From the NCBI RefSeq assembly GCF_035594125.1, contig NC_087181.1, positions 15,180,000-15,243,999 of the forward strand: 64,000 bases of DNA. Reading direction: 5' to 3'. Positions 12,901 through 26,598 of this stretch are shown here, piece by piece. The position numbers were made by a program, and so were the translations under genes. The stretch is from Scylla paramamosain. Lineage: Eukaryota; Arthropoda; Malacostraca; Decapoda; Portunidae. Position 1 is the stretch's first letter; the number at the start of each line of letters is the position of its first letter. The notes beneath the pieces were generated by a model. The model saw only the letters and a program-made list of their open reading frames with translations, made no database searches and was not told the DNA's origin.

Positions 12901-15900
12901 ATCACACAGTGACATGGTTCAACAAGGAAACATTGCATAATACGTGCCATATGCTTCCATGCGTTACACGTGAATATAGGAGGCCTTAATAGCTTGTACT
13001 AGGTGGAACTCTTCTCAAACATTTCGTCGCCAGTCCAACAGGCCACATAATAACCTTGACAAAAGGGTGATGAGAGGAGTGTGTTGGGCATCACTTCAGA
13101 TGTCCAAGACACTCCTCCTTCACTTCTTAGAAATAGTGTCATCATAAGCTTGCTGGACAAATGCATAATGTATATACATATTATTTCTCTGTTGATTTTA
13201 TATGTAAATTATTGTTATACTCTGATGTTTGTCTACGTAAATTTAATATATTTTTATTTGCTTCAACAGATGTCATTACTCTATACATAACTTTGCTGAC
13301 ATTTAATGCTTACTATGTTTAGCGGCAAAGAAGTTCCGTTGTACTGTGTGTGTGTCTTTACCTCCAAGATAAACTAAAGCCAAACTAGCATAAAGGTACG
13401 GTGTGTGTGCTGCAAGCAGGGCGTGGCAGACTCATTGGGAAGATTTCACAGTCGCTCTGTAGGACATGAACAATACATTCAAACCAGTCGAGTTCACAAA
13501 AGTCTGTCTCCAATAATACTAATAGCATTGCAGATTACAAAAGCTGTCCGTATATTGATCACTAAACTCTACCCCATTGAAAAATATGACAAAACTTCCA
13601 ATCCACCTCCTTCAGTCCATAGAAATCCAGTATCTCAGTCCTCTGTCCTATATACCTATGATGAAGCTTTCCAGCTTGCATCAGTCCATTCTGTCGAGCC
13701 AATGCAAAGGACGTCTTCCCATAACACCCACATGCCAGCGACTGTGAAATGTGGGATTGGTCTAGGTTAAGAGGGACTATGAGGCACTGGAAAGAAGCAA
13801 TACTTTTTTTACTATTAGTTTGTGCCTTGTTGCATGAAAAACTGGACTAGAAGTAGAGGAAAGTATCAGCTTATTATGGAACTGGGAAGGTATAGGTATA
13901 AAGGAGATGAGTTAACTTGCTATTTTGTTTAGTTCAGTGTAGTATTGTTTGCATTTGTTTGATATAAGTGCAGGAGGGGAGAATCAGGTAATATGACTTT
14001 TCATTGAAGCTTATTTGCCATAAAAAACTTGATTTATTAAAGCTTGCAAGGATAAGATGGTTGTAAGCTAACAAAAGTTGGCTCTCTCTTCACCTTTCTT
14101 TCTGGGTTCCTGTATAGCAAACTACTCACTCCTCTACTTCCACAACTCAGCCATGAACAGCATAATACATACTGAGTTTTCATTTGTTCCTCACAGTCTC
14201 TCATGAGTTCTCTATTCCATGAAAACTACTATGCAAGTTTAATGTCAAAATAACATTCTGTTCCTCGTTGCCATTCTGTATAAAATAGGTAATTTTTTAC
14301 CTCACAAGGAGAGGGAAGACAGTCCATATATATGTGTGTTAAAGAGTAAGAGTTTTCTTGTGTTGCTATCACAAAGGGTGGATTTCTGTAAGCTTGACAA
14401 ACTATTGTAGTGATCACTTTGGTCAAGACGCGGAATTTCTTTTTAGCAAAAATGGTACTCTGTTCTTTTCATCTGAAATATTTTCAGGAAGTGTTGTTCT
14501 TTGGGATTTTTAAGAAGCATGAGCATCATTATTTTTATTTTTATTTTATCTTATTTATTTATTTATTATTATTATTATTTTTTATTTATTTATTTTTTTT
14601 TTTAAGAATGGATTACATGGATTTGATTTAAATTTTACTTGTAATTTTGCTTATATAGGTATATATATATTTTTTTTAATGTGATGGACAACAGGTCATA
14701 CAACTGCAATAATAGAAGTATGTTTTAATGGTAAACACTTATTTTACTGTAGCTTTCCTCTCTCACATCCAAGTCCATTTCTAGCATCAAAATAATGTGT
14801 TCTGAGGTTAAAAATTAGTTGTGCAGTTTGGAAATTACAAGATTACATCAATGTAATTTTTCCAACTGCTAACAATCACACCAGTCAGCCCGGATCTCTG
14901 CCAACCACACTTGAAGCAGCTTAATATTGTTAATAGACAAAGGAAGTCATTAGAAGAAATATGCTAACTGTTTATTTCTCAATATTTTTTTTACTTGTCT
15001 GTCTCAGAAATGTTCAATTAAATATTTCTTAAACATAATGGAAGTGTCATTTTGTCATCCATAGTCACAAAGTCAGACTACTAGTTTGAGGCTTAGTTTG
15101 GAGAATTGTTATTTATTGTAACAATTGTGAATCAATCCCCTTGTGGTAAAGGTGACAGTCATTCCAGAGTCAGTGTCACTGAGCTCTGAACATTGCTTGG
15201 TTATGTCAGTGAGGATCCTCACAGCCGTTAAGTCATACTCAAGAAAATATCTTATAAAGGAGGTACATATTTACTTGTTTGTCACTGTAAATGTGTGTGT
15301 GAAAAGTGGATGCCCAGCAAGCAAGAACACTGGCACTTTGATCTGGTGGATCTTTGCTTTGATGTGGCAAGAGCAGGTGCATTTTTGGTCAGTTTGGTAA
15401 ACAAAAACACTTGGATTCCTACAGTAACACACTACTGGACATCACCAATGCACTAAATTTATTGTGCATAACTTGGCATATTTCATTTGACAGTGCAAAT
15501 TGTTCAGGTCTTTATTGTGCAATCTGCTTCTATCTGTTACGCAATGTTTTATCCTGGTTTCCTTCAGTATTTGTTAGGTGGTTTTATCAGATAGGTGTAC
15601 ACTTATTCATACATAAGATACTAGTTTGTGGTGTCCACAGTAAAGCTGGCTCTTTTTTTTTTTTTTATTATTATTATTTTTGCCAATGTTTTGGCAGAGA
15701 AATGTGTGTATTCATCTGCGTTTGTCCATCCACAAAATATCTGGTCTATAAAGTCATGTGTCCAGATGATAATCACTGCCTCTCAGGTGTTACTTTCACT
15801 AAGCAGCCCTTCCAGTAAGCCAGCATTATTTTGCCATGTAAAGGTTGTCCCACACCAGTGAATCATTGGTCCCACTCACTTTACGCAAGGGAACAAATTT

Positions 15901-15982
15901 GTAGCAATCCCCACAGCACGTTTGAACAATAATTCTCACTACCTATGCATATAACAAATTAAACACCTTTCATGCATCCATA
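9975..15982. other. 3' UTR/intergenic region between convergent genes
   Basis: This region separates the C1-domain gene (+) from the end of NOC2L (-). It is AT-rich, with a short (TG)n at about 12028-12067 and T-rich stretches near 14530-14610 and 15653. Apart from the two weak exons at 11179 and 13323, no coding exon is supported. A 121-codon open frame at 13405-13770 has no recognisable motif. No RNA gene was seen. Confidence 0.5.
11179..13377 (+). CDS. Possible third 3' end of the C1-domain gene (two small exons)
   Basis: The segment 11179-11223 (45 nt) lies between a good acceptor (cctcttacag) and a strong donor (gtaagttt). A second segment, 13323-13377, follows ctatgtttag and reaches TAA. 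Read in phase 2 after the C1 exon, the two join as HALCSPTLSQSDES, then CGKEVPLYCVCVFTSKIN and stop. A 45-nt exon between phase-2 introns fits the rest of the gene. The 45-nt exon also has another open frame (TPSAPPHSHKAMSL), so it might belong to a different transcript. Supported by splice signals and phase only. Confidence 0.25.
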
Positions 15983-15988
15983 TTTATT
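15983..15988 (-). terminator. Poly(A) signal of NOC2L
   Basis: AATAAA on the - strand follows the TAG stop (15991-15989) with no gap. If used, the 3' UTR would be only a few tens of bases. Confidence 0.5.
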
Positions 15989-18900
15989 CTATAAAGTTGA
16001 TAAATCTACTTCCCTTACAATATCCTCAGCATTATCATCAATGTCATCATCTGAGTCGAAGGCACCCATCATTTCATCATCCACCTTTTCTTCATCTCCC
16101 TCCTTCATTTCATCATCCACCATTTCATCATCATCATCTTCATCTCCCTCCTCTTCATCTTCATCTCCCTCCTCTTCCTCATCTTCATCTCCCTCCTCCT
16201 CTTTTTTCTGATCTTTGTATTTCTTCCTTTCACTCTTGGACATGAACCTGAGGATGAAAAATTTTTAAATTACTCCTTCACAAATATTTAAAAAAAAAGC
16301 TAATTCAAGAATCTAATGATATACTATTTATTGTATGTGTAGCTGTAAAGTATCCCAAAAAAATGTTGGCACTGCATTCCCTGCATATCACAAACAGCTA
16401 AAAGGGGACAAAGGGACAAGATCTGTACCCCTACAATGAAGTCAGCTTGGTACATTTGTAACACGACATGTTTGAGACAAGGCATTTAAAATAACTGGAC
16501 AAAGATAAAAAATAGACAAGGTTATGTCTTTTCCCTCTTTCCTTTTCAGTGACCTTTCGTGATCATGCAAGGAATACAGTGACACACAATGACTTGAATC
16601 TTAAAACACGTTTGGCCTTTTTTTCATTAGCCATTCATGCATACAGGGTGTCCCTAAAGTCTCTTTACAATTTAAAAAATTACAGAAGTAAATGAACAGT
16701 CAAATATGTGGAAATTATTACAAAATGAAAATACAGTAAAATCCCTCTCATCCGGCATTCGAGTATCCAGCAGCTTCAAGTATCTGGCACATTTTTCCCC
16801 GAGCCTTAAAATCAATAAAAAATCAATGTGTACTCAAAATCGATTAGAATTCCCGCACGAGGCATACTTTGTCCCCTCGCGACCAGAGCGCACTGCTTCA
16901 CGCCACCCGCGGCCCACAGCACTGTGTTTACTCAGTGACTCAGTCCCACGTGTGCACTGTTTATCGCCTGACACCTTCATCATGCCTAAAGTTGTAGAAA
17001 AGAGGAAGCGTGTTCTGCTTACACTTAAGCAGCTGATCAGATCAGCTGCTGATTAAAATCAGCTGATCTTTGTTATGGTAAGATGCGTGAGTGTAGGGTG
17101 GTGATGGTGGACATAATTTCACTTCTATTCAAGTATCCGGCAATATTCAAGTATCCGGCATGTCGGCGGTCCCATTGATGCCGGATAAGAGGGATTTTAC
17201 TGTATAATAATTTTTTTTTCCCTCATATTTAATACACCTCTATATGGGCACCATTAGTTACACGAAGCACATTAAACTCTGTGCTACACTGTATAACTGC
17301 AGTATATAGACTGAAAACCTGAAATGTGAAAGTGAATGTTGATTTCCTACTCATTTAATTACTCTATAATGCTGTGCTAACACTCCACAAACAGAGCAAC
17401 ACTTGTATCAAAACTTCCTACAGATGCAAATACATAAGATCTGGGAAGAGAAAGAAATGTTTTGCTCTTTCTTTATCTTTCTATCATTAAATGTTATCAG
17501 CACCTGTAGAGAGTTGTTTTGACAACTGTGTTGATTTGTTGTGTGGATTAATACATCAGGATTGATATGAAGAAAGATTAATCATGTGAGAAAGCACATC
17601 AATGAAGGATACATTTTTCAGATTTTCCTATAGTTTTTCAGTCTATAAACTGCAGTTACATTGAGAAAGAAGAGGAATTACACATATACTGTAAAGTAAG
17701 AGAAGCACACAGTAGTGAGTAGAGAAAAATGCATTCCCCATTAAAGAGCCAGGGTAACTCAGACTGCTGATATGGGTTGAGCAGGTTCATGGGTTGGAGA
17801 GGTAGGAGATAATTATGGTGATCTTGCATGTGGCTTCATACAGGGTGGAAACACAGTGAGTGCAGGGGTGTAGCTCTGCAGGCTAAAGGGAGGGAGAGAT
17901 CATGCAACTACAGTTGCTGTAAGCTGATAATCTGTAAGCCACACCCCATGTCTCTCTCCTCCCCCAAAGCCACACTCTATGTCTCCTCCCCCATTCTGGT
18001 GGGACACCTGATTGATGCACTTCGAAGTTCTTGCCACCTCCTAAAATGTTTATATGTTCATGGGTTGGAGAGGTAGGAGATAATTATGATCTTGCATGTG
18101 GCTTCATACAGGGTGGAAACACAGTGAGTGCAGGGGGGTAGCTCTGTAGGCTAAAGGGAGGGAGAGGTCATGCAACTACAGTTGCTGATAATCTGTAAGC
18201 CACACCTTATGTCTCTCTCCTCCCCCAAAGCCACACTCTATGTCTCCTCCCCCATTCTGGTGGGACACCTGACTGATGCACTTCGAAGTTCTTGCCACCT
18301 CCTAAAATGTTTATATTTAAGATGTTTCCATTCATCTCAATTAGTGTTTACCTATTTAAGATGTTTCCATTCATCTCAATTAGTGTTGCCCTAAGCTGAC
18401 TTCCAATAATTTCAGTATGAAAACAATTATTATAAACATTTACAGTTATAGCACCATAACATCAATACTTAAAAAAAAACTGTGGATTTATGAATATATT
18501 TACATAATCTCATCCACATGGTTATCATCAACACGTTTCACTGAGACGTGGGAATCAAGTCAATATGGATGAGGTGATGCAAATATATTCTTGTACAATC
18601 AATGCTTTGATGGTGCAATTGCTCTTCTACTACTGAGTTTTGGAAATCAGGGAAGGATAAAACCAATTGATAAGGTTATTGAAAAAAAATCTGGGGAGGT
18701 GGCAATAACCTAAGAATCAATTGAGAGTCCTGCCTAAATGGTGGAAGAGGCAAGCAGTGTGGCTTTAAAATCAGCTTAGCCTGCAACAACTATACATTCT
18801 ACAAGACGATTACAGAAGCATGCAACCAACCTTATTTCATCATCGTCATCCTCCTCGTCCTCATCGTCATCCGCAAACAGTTCCTTAAACTCGTCCTTAT

Positions 18901-21900
18901 CCTTTGCCTTCTGTTTCTCCAGGAGTTCTCGCTTCCTCACCACTGGCAGGTTGTAGTCATCCAGCTCGACTCTGTTGGAGATCCGCCTCATGTGCTCCTT
19001 TTCCCTTATCTTGTGCCAACTGGCATGGAATGACAACATCGGTGTCCCACCCTGCTTGACTGCAATCTGTGTAGGATGAACAATTATGTAAATAATATAG
19101 ATTTTACCATATCCTGTCTCTCCTAGCTTGCAACTGAAATCTAAGCAACTTCACCTCATCACTGACTGGTTACCCAGCCTCTCTACATTACATTTTACTT
19201 CTCTTCCTTGTATCTCCCTTATTTTGTGCAATACTTGGTCCCTTCATCAATGGACAATAGTGACATAACACTATGAATGTGTTAAAACAGTTATAACGGG
19301 CAAAAGAATTTTAAAAACTTCATGGACCATTGTGCTCAGAATTTTCTCCATCATTGATGGATGATGATGATCACTTATTTTCAGCTCCATGATAATTTCA
19401 TGGGAAAAGCTACATAAAACAAAAATTGCTGCAAGCATTTTCAACTGTCCGTGACTTTTAACTTGCATCATCCTAACTATGCTTTATCAATTTCAACATA
19501 ACAAATTCATAGGCTACTATCTTATGTCCAATGTGATTGAGAAACCAAGCAAGTATTGCACAAAATAAAGAAAGGTAAAGGGAAGAGAAAGAAGAATTTG
19601 TAGTGTAAAGAGGCCAGCATTTGGGCTGAGTCTCACAGGCTGACTGAGCCATGGCCTCATTAGTGACGTTACAAGAGCCACTCTCCACTCAGTAGCAAAG
19701 TTACAAATAGCTTGGGCTCCACCAGTGAATGGCCGATAGCATCTTTCACTAAAATAAGGTTTGCTTCTTTAACCTTAACCAGAGAGCCTTCATTCACTAC
19801 TCCCAGCATACTCAATGCCAGAGACTTAGCTCTGTAATCATGCCACTTGTGAACATGGTAAGTCCATTCAGCAGACCAAGCATTCCTCTTGTTTTAATGC
19901 ATGGCAAACTGACAATTTCCATAAGTACAGAATTATTTAATACTTGTGTAATCTGACACCTTGCAAGCAAACAAGGATTTTAGTAGGAATGAAAAGTAAA
20001 TCTGCTGCAGATATATAACATGATGAAAATATATAGGCAAATCAGCAAACAAGAGCTTCACAATGAATATTATAATGTTTATGTGAACATGTTGCTAGAT
20101 GGCAAAATTACTTATCCAGACCCTGTGATGAATACTGTAGGTATGGTGGGAGAGACAAGTTGAAAGAATACTCACCTCCCAGTCTTTCACAGATTTTGTG
20201 TCTCCAATGGCAAAGGTGATGTCTTTTCTCTTGGATTCAATAAACTCTTGATTTTCTTTTATTTTTTCCAACAAGTGTTTCATTCTTTTATTGTAGTTGG
20301 GAACCTTGCACTTTTTCATGAATGACTTCAGCTGAAAGGAAAAATGTATATTACTAAGTAAGGATAATAGTCTAACCTGTCAAAATAAGTGACTTCCACT
20401 CACAAGCAGTCCTTCACATTCTTACCCTCAAATCCACACTACAGGAACACAGCTCAATATCTGAGTATTATGCCAATGAACAAAAAAAAAAAAAAAAGTC
20501 TTAAAATAAATGCCATTTCCTACACATCATTTGACTGGGTACTAACAAATATGCAGAATTAAAAGTTATACCAATAAACATAAAATCAAAAAGTCTAAAG
20601 TAAGTGCTATTTGTTACATATCATTTTACTGGGTACCGACAAAACACCCAGAATAAAAATTTCTAGCCCCAACCTGCAAAACAAGTGGAACCACCAACTC
20701 AGGGAAGCCAATGGAGGCGGCTTCAACACTGAGGTAGTTGACAATGCCATTGTACACCTGGTCCACCACACCATCCTTGAAGCCAGACTCAGACATCTCA
20801 GAGCGGGACAGGCGCAGCATGCACAGCCAGTCAAAGGGCCTGATGGAGGCCTTCTTGTGCTTCTTACCAAGGGGAGCTTTGTTGAGAATCTGTCATTGAA
20901 AAATAAATGTTAAGCAATGCTTATGGATTTTTACTTGATGCTTTACTCCTTATAAGAATAACCACAGCAGAAATATTATTGTATCTACTTCTTTATACAC
21001 ATGATTCTTGCCTCCCATACTCTCTCCATTTCTAGTATTTCCACCTCCTCTTTATTTAGGAATGGGATTTGCAAATGAAAAGGGGAATGAATTAAAAATT
21101 TGAGTCAAGCAAGATACTCATTCAGCTTAAATATTATATACCAGTAGCACTAGTAGTTTATCAGAATTACCCATAATTTTTTACTTGAGTATTGATCCAA
21201 ATTTACATAGGCAAATGTATCATCACACATACCTCCAGCAAGAAGGGCAGGACTGGTATGAAGGTGCTGGTGTGTCGAGAAAGTTCTGTCAGAATGGAAC
21301 ACACATGGAACACCAGTGGGTAGAAGGAAGGAGTGGGCTGGAGCTTCATTGTTCCTATGGCAATCTGAAGACAAATGAGACTGTCATCAACTGTGCAACC
21401 TTCACAGAAAAGAAAATACATACATATACCAATGCTGCCTTCCCCCAAAAAAGGTACATAGCCAAGACAAGGCACACAACATTCACATTCACACCACTCT
21501 CTTAGCCTGCAATGGAGAAGAGAAGGTATTCCTGCCCATTCATAAACATGGCACAATTCAATCTCAAATTCTTATGTAATGAAGACAGCATGAGTGATGA
21601 GACAGGCATACACAAAGTTTTCAGTTCCTTACCTGAGTGAGTGGGTACACAATGGGCTGCAGGGCTGGACTTGGGTGAGTCTTGGACAGGAGCTCAGCCC
21701 ACAAGTGTATGCAGTGAATATACTGCCAATTGTACACCAGCTGAATCCGCTCCTGTTTAAAAGCACCACCATCAATAACAGTTTTAACATAGTCTTGGTC
21801 TATATCTCACATACAGTCTACCTGATACTGATGTAAGGATCTGAGGAACAGTGAAGGCAGCAGAGGTGTCAAAGAAGACACAAGAGATGAGACTTGGATG

Positions 21901-24900
21901 GTCCATGTCACGAGAAGCGATGGACTAAGTGATGAGAAATGAGCAACGGAGATGAAAGTACAGGGAAGAAGGAAAGGAAGACCCAAGACAAGATGGAAAG
22001 ATTACATAGCAGCAGATATGAGGAAGAAAGGACTGAATATCAACATGGCAGACAAAAGGGACCTGTGGAGAGAGCTTATGAAACACAACCCCATATAAAG
22101 ACAGGATAATAAAGCTGACAAAGAAGGAGAGTCCCTTTAGTATTGATGCTACTGAAAACATCTTTTAAATGCACAGCATACAACACAAACAACCAACCTT
22201 CTTCTTGACCATGATGGCATTCCTGAGGTGAAAAGCCATTTGACGGATGTACACAAATGCATGTTTGTATGCCAGCACTTGGTCCAGGGCATAAAGCTCC
22301 ACCAGGGACAGCCTCATGAAGTCGATCAGGCCCCAAGTAGATGGTGACGTGAATCTTGCATTTTGAACATAGGTCAAATATAATCGCTGAAATTAAAGTA
22401 AGTTTTAGGAAATATCTAACTGTAAATTATCAAATCATAAAAATACTTTACTTAAAACATGTGAGGCACACACACACACACACTTACACAAAACAAGCAT
22501 TTCCTTTCACCCCACAAATTATAAAAGTACTTTACAGGGTGCAGTGAAATAACAGATCCAGCACAAAGACTCATTCTTAAGATAGATTTTCATTTAAAAA
22601 CAATAATGCCTCTCATCATTATTTTTTTCTCTCATACCACCACACACTTCTGTCACAACATAATACAACTTTTTTCTCCTTTTGAACAACAAACTAGAAG
22701 TATTGCAATCCACTGAGTGTTTTTATAGCAGTGCATGTTATTATACAAGAAATCACTGAATATTTCTCTTCTGATTCTAAAGGAATAATATAAGTCACAT
22801 ACATATAAGTCACGTAACATCATAGTAGCAGTGTTAATTTAAACCCATTACTCTTATCAATTACCTTCAACACCCACTCCAGGGGCTTTGGGGGAAGCTT
22901 CTGTGCAAGTCTGAAGATGGCAACAAACGCCACCACCCTGACCCTCTTCTCACTGGTGGCCCACAGCGTGATAAGTCTCTTTAGCAGCATCTTGCACACA
23001 GCCGGGTGGCTTGCATAGTAACTCAGGAGAGGCAGCACCCCTCGGTTTAGGACCACCTCAGCCACACTGGGTTCTGCCATGCACTCTGTCAACTAATACT
23101 GCCAGTTAATAATCTACCTCCATAAAATTTACATATCTGTACTGTACATGGTCCTTCACTCCAGTACTGTGACATACTGATGACTGCAGCTTTACCACAT
23201 GACTTTTTTTTTTTTAATTAATTATCAAAACTCTGGCTATAACTCTAGCAGTTTGCCTGAAAAATTCTGATCCACTTCATCCAAATCAAAATGACACTTA
23301 TGTACACACAAACAGCTCAGAAATCACTGCTCAGCCACCTAACAGTTCATAATCAGCATGAACAGATCCATAAAACAGTCCTGTAATTCTTACTGTGACA
23401 AGATTCCTCAGGTACAACTTAAAGAAGTTCCTCATCTTGGGCCACTTTCTGCTCTTGGTGGGATCATCTTTGGGCGTTTTCAGCTTGAGGATACTGGCCA
23501 GGGCTGACGGCACATTCCGCAGGCACAGCCGGATTATGGAATTGAAAACTGGAAAAGATAACGAGATGAAATTAAAAACAACTGATAGAAGCAATAAATA
23601 TCTGAACCACAGCTGATACTACACATGGAGCAGCCTAGATAAAGCACCACACACTCATACACACATCATTCATACTCTTAGCCCTGTTGTCCTTGGTGGA
23701 AAGCATTAATCTCATGACCATTGTACAATATCCCAGAAGCTTAGGCATAGCACAGTACTACACAGGACATACAAACAGCCAACAGCAACATCAATCACAA
23801 CTACCAATTCACTCATTACATAAACATTTGACAGAAGCTTACTGATTTACTAGTTATGCATCAACAGTGTGGCATGACATACTTTGGGGACCCTCCACCT
23901 TGTACTTGCTGGTGGCTTCTCCTTCCTCTTTGTCCTTGCTTCCCAGACTCTCAATGGCTGCTAGGAAGGCCTGAGACACATCCAAGAAGGTATTGAGAGG
24001 ACTGAAACACAAATGGATTTCAAAAATTTACTTTAGATTGAAAATAAAAGTTGTAGTCTCCAAAACCTAAAGAGAAACATTTATTGATCATGATTTTTAT
24101 TTGTAAATCATACATCTTCATTTCTCCATTTTAAGAACTAACCAAGACAGGAATAATGTATTTAGGAATAATTTTCTTTGCATGATAGAGTATCACAGGT
24201 GACAAGAATGAGACATGAAATAAGGCTAATGGTAAGGATGTGCAGGAAGGCTGAGGATATACGACGACGGGGCTAAGAGTGTGAATAATGTGTGTGTGTG
24301 AGTGTGTGGTGTTTTGTCTGGGCCACCTAGTGCAATGCTGGCCTGGTATACAGACAGATGACTTTGTTAACAGAATCCAGTATGACAAGGAAAGAAATAC
24401 AAGTAAAAAGTAACCAACAAGCTCTAATAAAAACTAAAGAACTCCACTTTTAATCATAGCATGATTTTCTGTATCTCATTAATAAAGAATGACTGTTACT
24501 TACTTGGGGCCTTGCAACTCTTGCTCCCATTTGTTGATCACTGAAGCCGTGATGATGTTGGAGCCTCTGTTCTGAAGCTCCTCATCCTCTACGTCACTCT
24601 CATCACTGCCAACCTGAGAAAGCAAAGGAAAAATTTTTTACCCTTAATGATGATCACCTTTCAAATACACAAATACCAACAATGTATTGCATTTGTAAGT
24701 TCAGAAAAAAATTAAATGGAAGGGTTTAATGTGAATTTTCTTCCTATACTCTCCTATACACTACCAACAGATAAAATACTAAATCTGGACTGGAAGAGTG
24801 TGGAGTAAGATACCATACATCACTACAATGATGTAGTTAACAAATCTGTGGCATTTATTGCCACTGTTATAATTTTCCTTTTCCTACCCAAATCATATAC

Positions 24901-26047
24901 AGACACATTAATTTCTTAAACTCAAAGCAAGTCTGCAAGTCCATTCCAATTTAAGATTCAGCACATCCAATTTTGCCTGGATTGTCTAAAATGCTTTATG
25001 CAGATACCTGAGAACTCGAAGTGCTCATACAGAAAAGAGAATATATGAATTTTAATACTGGCAAAACAGAAAAAGGACAAACCTCCAGTTTAGAGGGTGG
25101 CTGAAATACTGCTCCACCTCTCTCCTGGTCCTCTTCTTCCTCCTCCTCCTCACTATCCTCTTCCCCTGAACTGTTCAGGTCCATCACATCAGATGACTCC
25201 ATCATTGTGGCATAAAATTCAGGATCATTCTTCTTCAGCTTCTCCAAGTATTCTTTGCGACTCATTTTGCCGACCCCAGCCAAGTCTTCATCCTCTTCAA
25301 AGTCCAGGTCGTCATTATCTGTTAACATGTGATGATTTTAGTCCTGTGACATTACCAGTTTTTGTAATGGAGAAAAAAAAATTATGTATGAAGGGCAAAC
25401 TCTTTTCACGGAGTAGGGAGAATGTGAAAGAAATCTAATTCAACTGGACTGGCTGTTAAAAAAATGACAAGTCCAAAAAACTCTGAACCTGGAAGCTTCT
25501 CAATGGTGAACCAAACAACTAACCAGATGACTTAGTCACAACCACTTTCCACTGGTTATCAAGACAGCATTCATTAGCAAAGTAAGAGGTCTAATACTGA
25601 AAGTATTTTCCATTTTCTGTTCTTAAACTGTGCTTTACATAGACAAACAGCCACACTAGGTACCTTCATCAATCTTTTTCTTCTTCACCTTGTTTTGCTT
25701 CTTTTTTGTAGTTGCTTGTGAGGGTTCCTCATCCTGAAACAAAATTCATTTACAGATACGCATTTATAAATAGAATGCACAAAACTATGCAGCCACCAAA
25801 CCTAATATACTGAATACTTCAAGAATAATGTCATAATATCTAATAATATTTGTAATTGCACAATCTATGTGTACAGTACCACTTTATTTTATTTTGCAGT
25901 CATGCACAGTTATATGGAGTGACTTACTGAATCCTCATCATCGTTAATCATGGAAAACATGTCGTCCACACTGGTCTTGGCTGTCATCTTCTCTCTTTTC
26001 CTTTTCATTCCAGCTGCCTTCACATTGCCTTTGCTTTTTGGCTTCAT
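15989..26047 (-). CDS. NOC2L: Nucleolar complex protein 2 homolog (NOC2L/Noc2)
   Basis: Fourteen coding exons, 5' to 3': 26047-25928, 25733-25664, 25318-25083, 24613-24504, 24001-23883, 23548-23394, 23092-22865, 22386-22198, 21752-21633, 21364-21233, 20889-20674, 20331-20176, 19066-18831, 16247-15989. The sum is 2,346 nt, giving 781 aa plus TAG, close to the usual NOC2L length. Noc2 pairs with Noc1 or Noc3 in the nucleolus and nucleoplasm to carry pre-60S particles; vertebrate NOC2L also binds histones and p53. The N-terminus is basic then acidic ([20 protein letters not shown]). A helical repeat core contains [60 protein letters not shown] and [20 protein letters not shown]. The C-terminus is strongly acidic. 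An acceptor 14 nt upstream of the ATG implies a further 5' UTR exon. Confidence 0.93.
16642..16668. mobile_element. Possible mariner-type terminal repeat fragment
   Basis: tacagggtgtccctaaagtc resembles the ends of mariner-like elements. No matching inverted partner was found nearby. Confidence 0.2.
16734..17202 (+). mobile_element. Non-autonomous pogo/Tigger-type element (469 bp)
   Basis: The element begins CAGTAAAATCCCTCTCATCC and ends with the near-perfect inverse (ggataagagggattttactg), flanked by TA on both sides (16732-16733, 17203-17204). Both ends have extra subterminal copies of a CAAGTATC(C/T)GGCA motif. An ATG at 16982 opens [17 protein letters not shown], matching the start of pogo/Tigger transposases, and the frame then stops at about 17056. 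The helix-turn-helix and DDE parts are deleted. It lies in the last NOC2L intron. Confidence 0.85.
17785..18316. repeat. Tandem duplication, about 265 bp x 2
   Basis: The block from gttcatgggttggagaggta (17785) to cctaaaatgtttatat (18055) is repeated from 18056 to 18316 with small indels. It lies in the last NOC2L intron. The high similarity suggests a recent event. Confidence 0.95.
18316..18390. repeat. Tandem duplication, 39 bp x 2
   Basis: tttaagatgtttccattcat is followed by ctcaattagtgtt and then repeats 39 bp later. It directly abuts the larger duplication. Confidence 0.95.
20497..20660. repeat. Tandem duplication, about 95 bp
   Basis: aagtctTaaaataaatgcc... recurs as aagtctaaagtaagtgc... 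95 bp later, and each is followed by catcatttgactgggtac or its near match. It ends within 15 bases of the NOC2L donor side of the exon at 20674. Confidence 0.7.
21840..22098 (+). pseudogene. LINE reverse-transcriptase C-terminal fragment
   Basis: The + strand reads [20 protein letters not shown] followed by [20 protein letters not shown] and a stop at 22096-22098, a typical C-terminal end of RTE-like LINE proteins. An in-frame stop lies a little upstream. It sits in the NOC2L intron between exons 22386-22198 and 21752-21633, antisense to the host gene. Confidence 0.7.
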
Positions 26048-26598
26048 GATGGTGCGTGATTCTGAAGTGACAAAGAAAATTTTGTATATCAGTAATATTG
26101 TATTATGCAAGTACCTTTTTAATTGGTGCAAGGTGGAAAATTACAGTTTGCTAAATTGACCTTGACTGTTTTGTCAAGGGTTCAATTCCTGGAGAATATA
26201 GAGGTTGAGGAGGAAGAATATACAGTGGATACACTACTCAAAGAAGAAATTAAACTGCAAGAGCTTAAGATAATTGAAAACACCAGAATTTCATTTAAAT
26301 TTTACAATGAGGGGGGAAAGCTATGCAGCAGCCCAACTACTACTTGCCATTGCTATTCTTTAAATGACCTGAATTATTTATTTTCATTACCCCATTTCAC
26401 ATATCACAGTAATTAGCTACAATATTCATCTAGGAAGAGACAATAGCAGAGAAAGATAATGTAAAAATGATATGATGTAAAAAAGCAGGTGGCTAGAACA
26501 ATCATCAGATTACTGGAATTTTTACAAGAGGTAAGTACTTAGTTATTTGTCCTGTCACAGATCTTGGCCTTTTTCTTTTTTATTCCTGTGTGCCTTTA

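Noticed and set aside
13405..13770. 121-codon + strand open frame
   Set aside because: No domain, no periodicity or signal, and non-exon-like AT-rich context; it lies in the likely 3' flank of the C1-domain gene.
15972..16245. Ser- and His-rich frames on the + strand
   Set aside because: Shadows of the acidic NOC2L C-terminal exon on the - strand.
16642..16668. Complete mariner element
   Set aside because: Only one end-like motif is present, with no inverted partner; kept as a low-confidence fragment.
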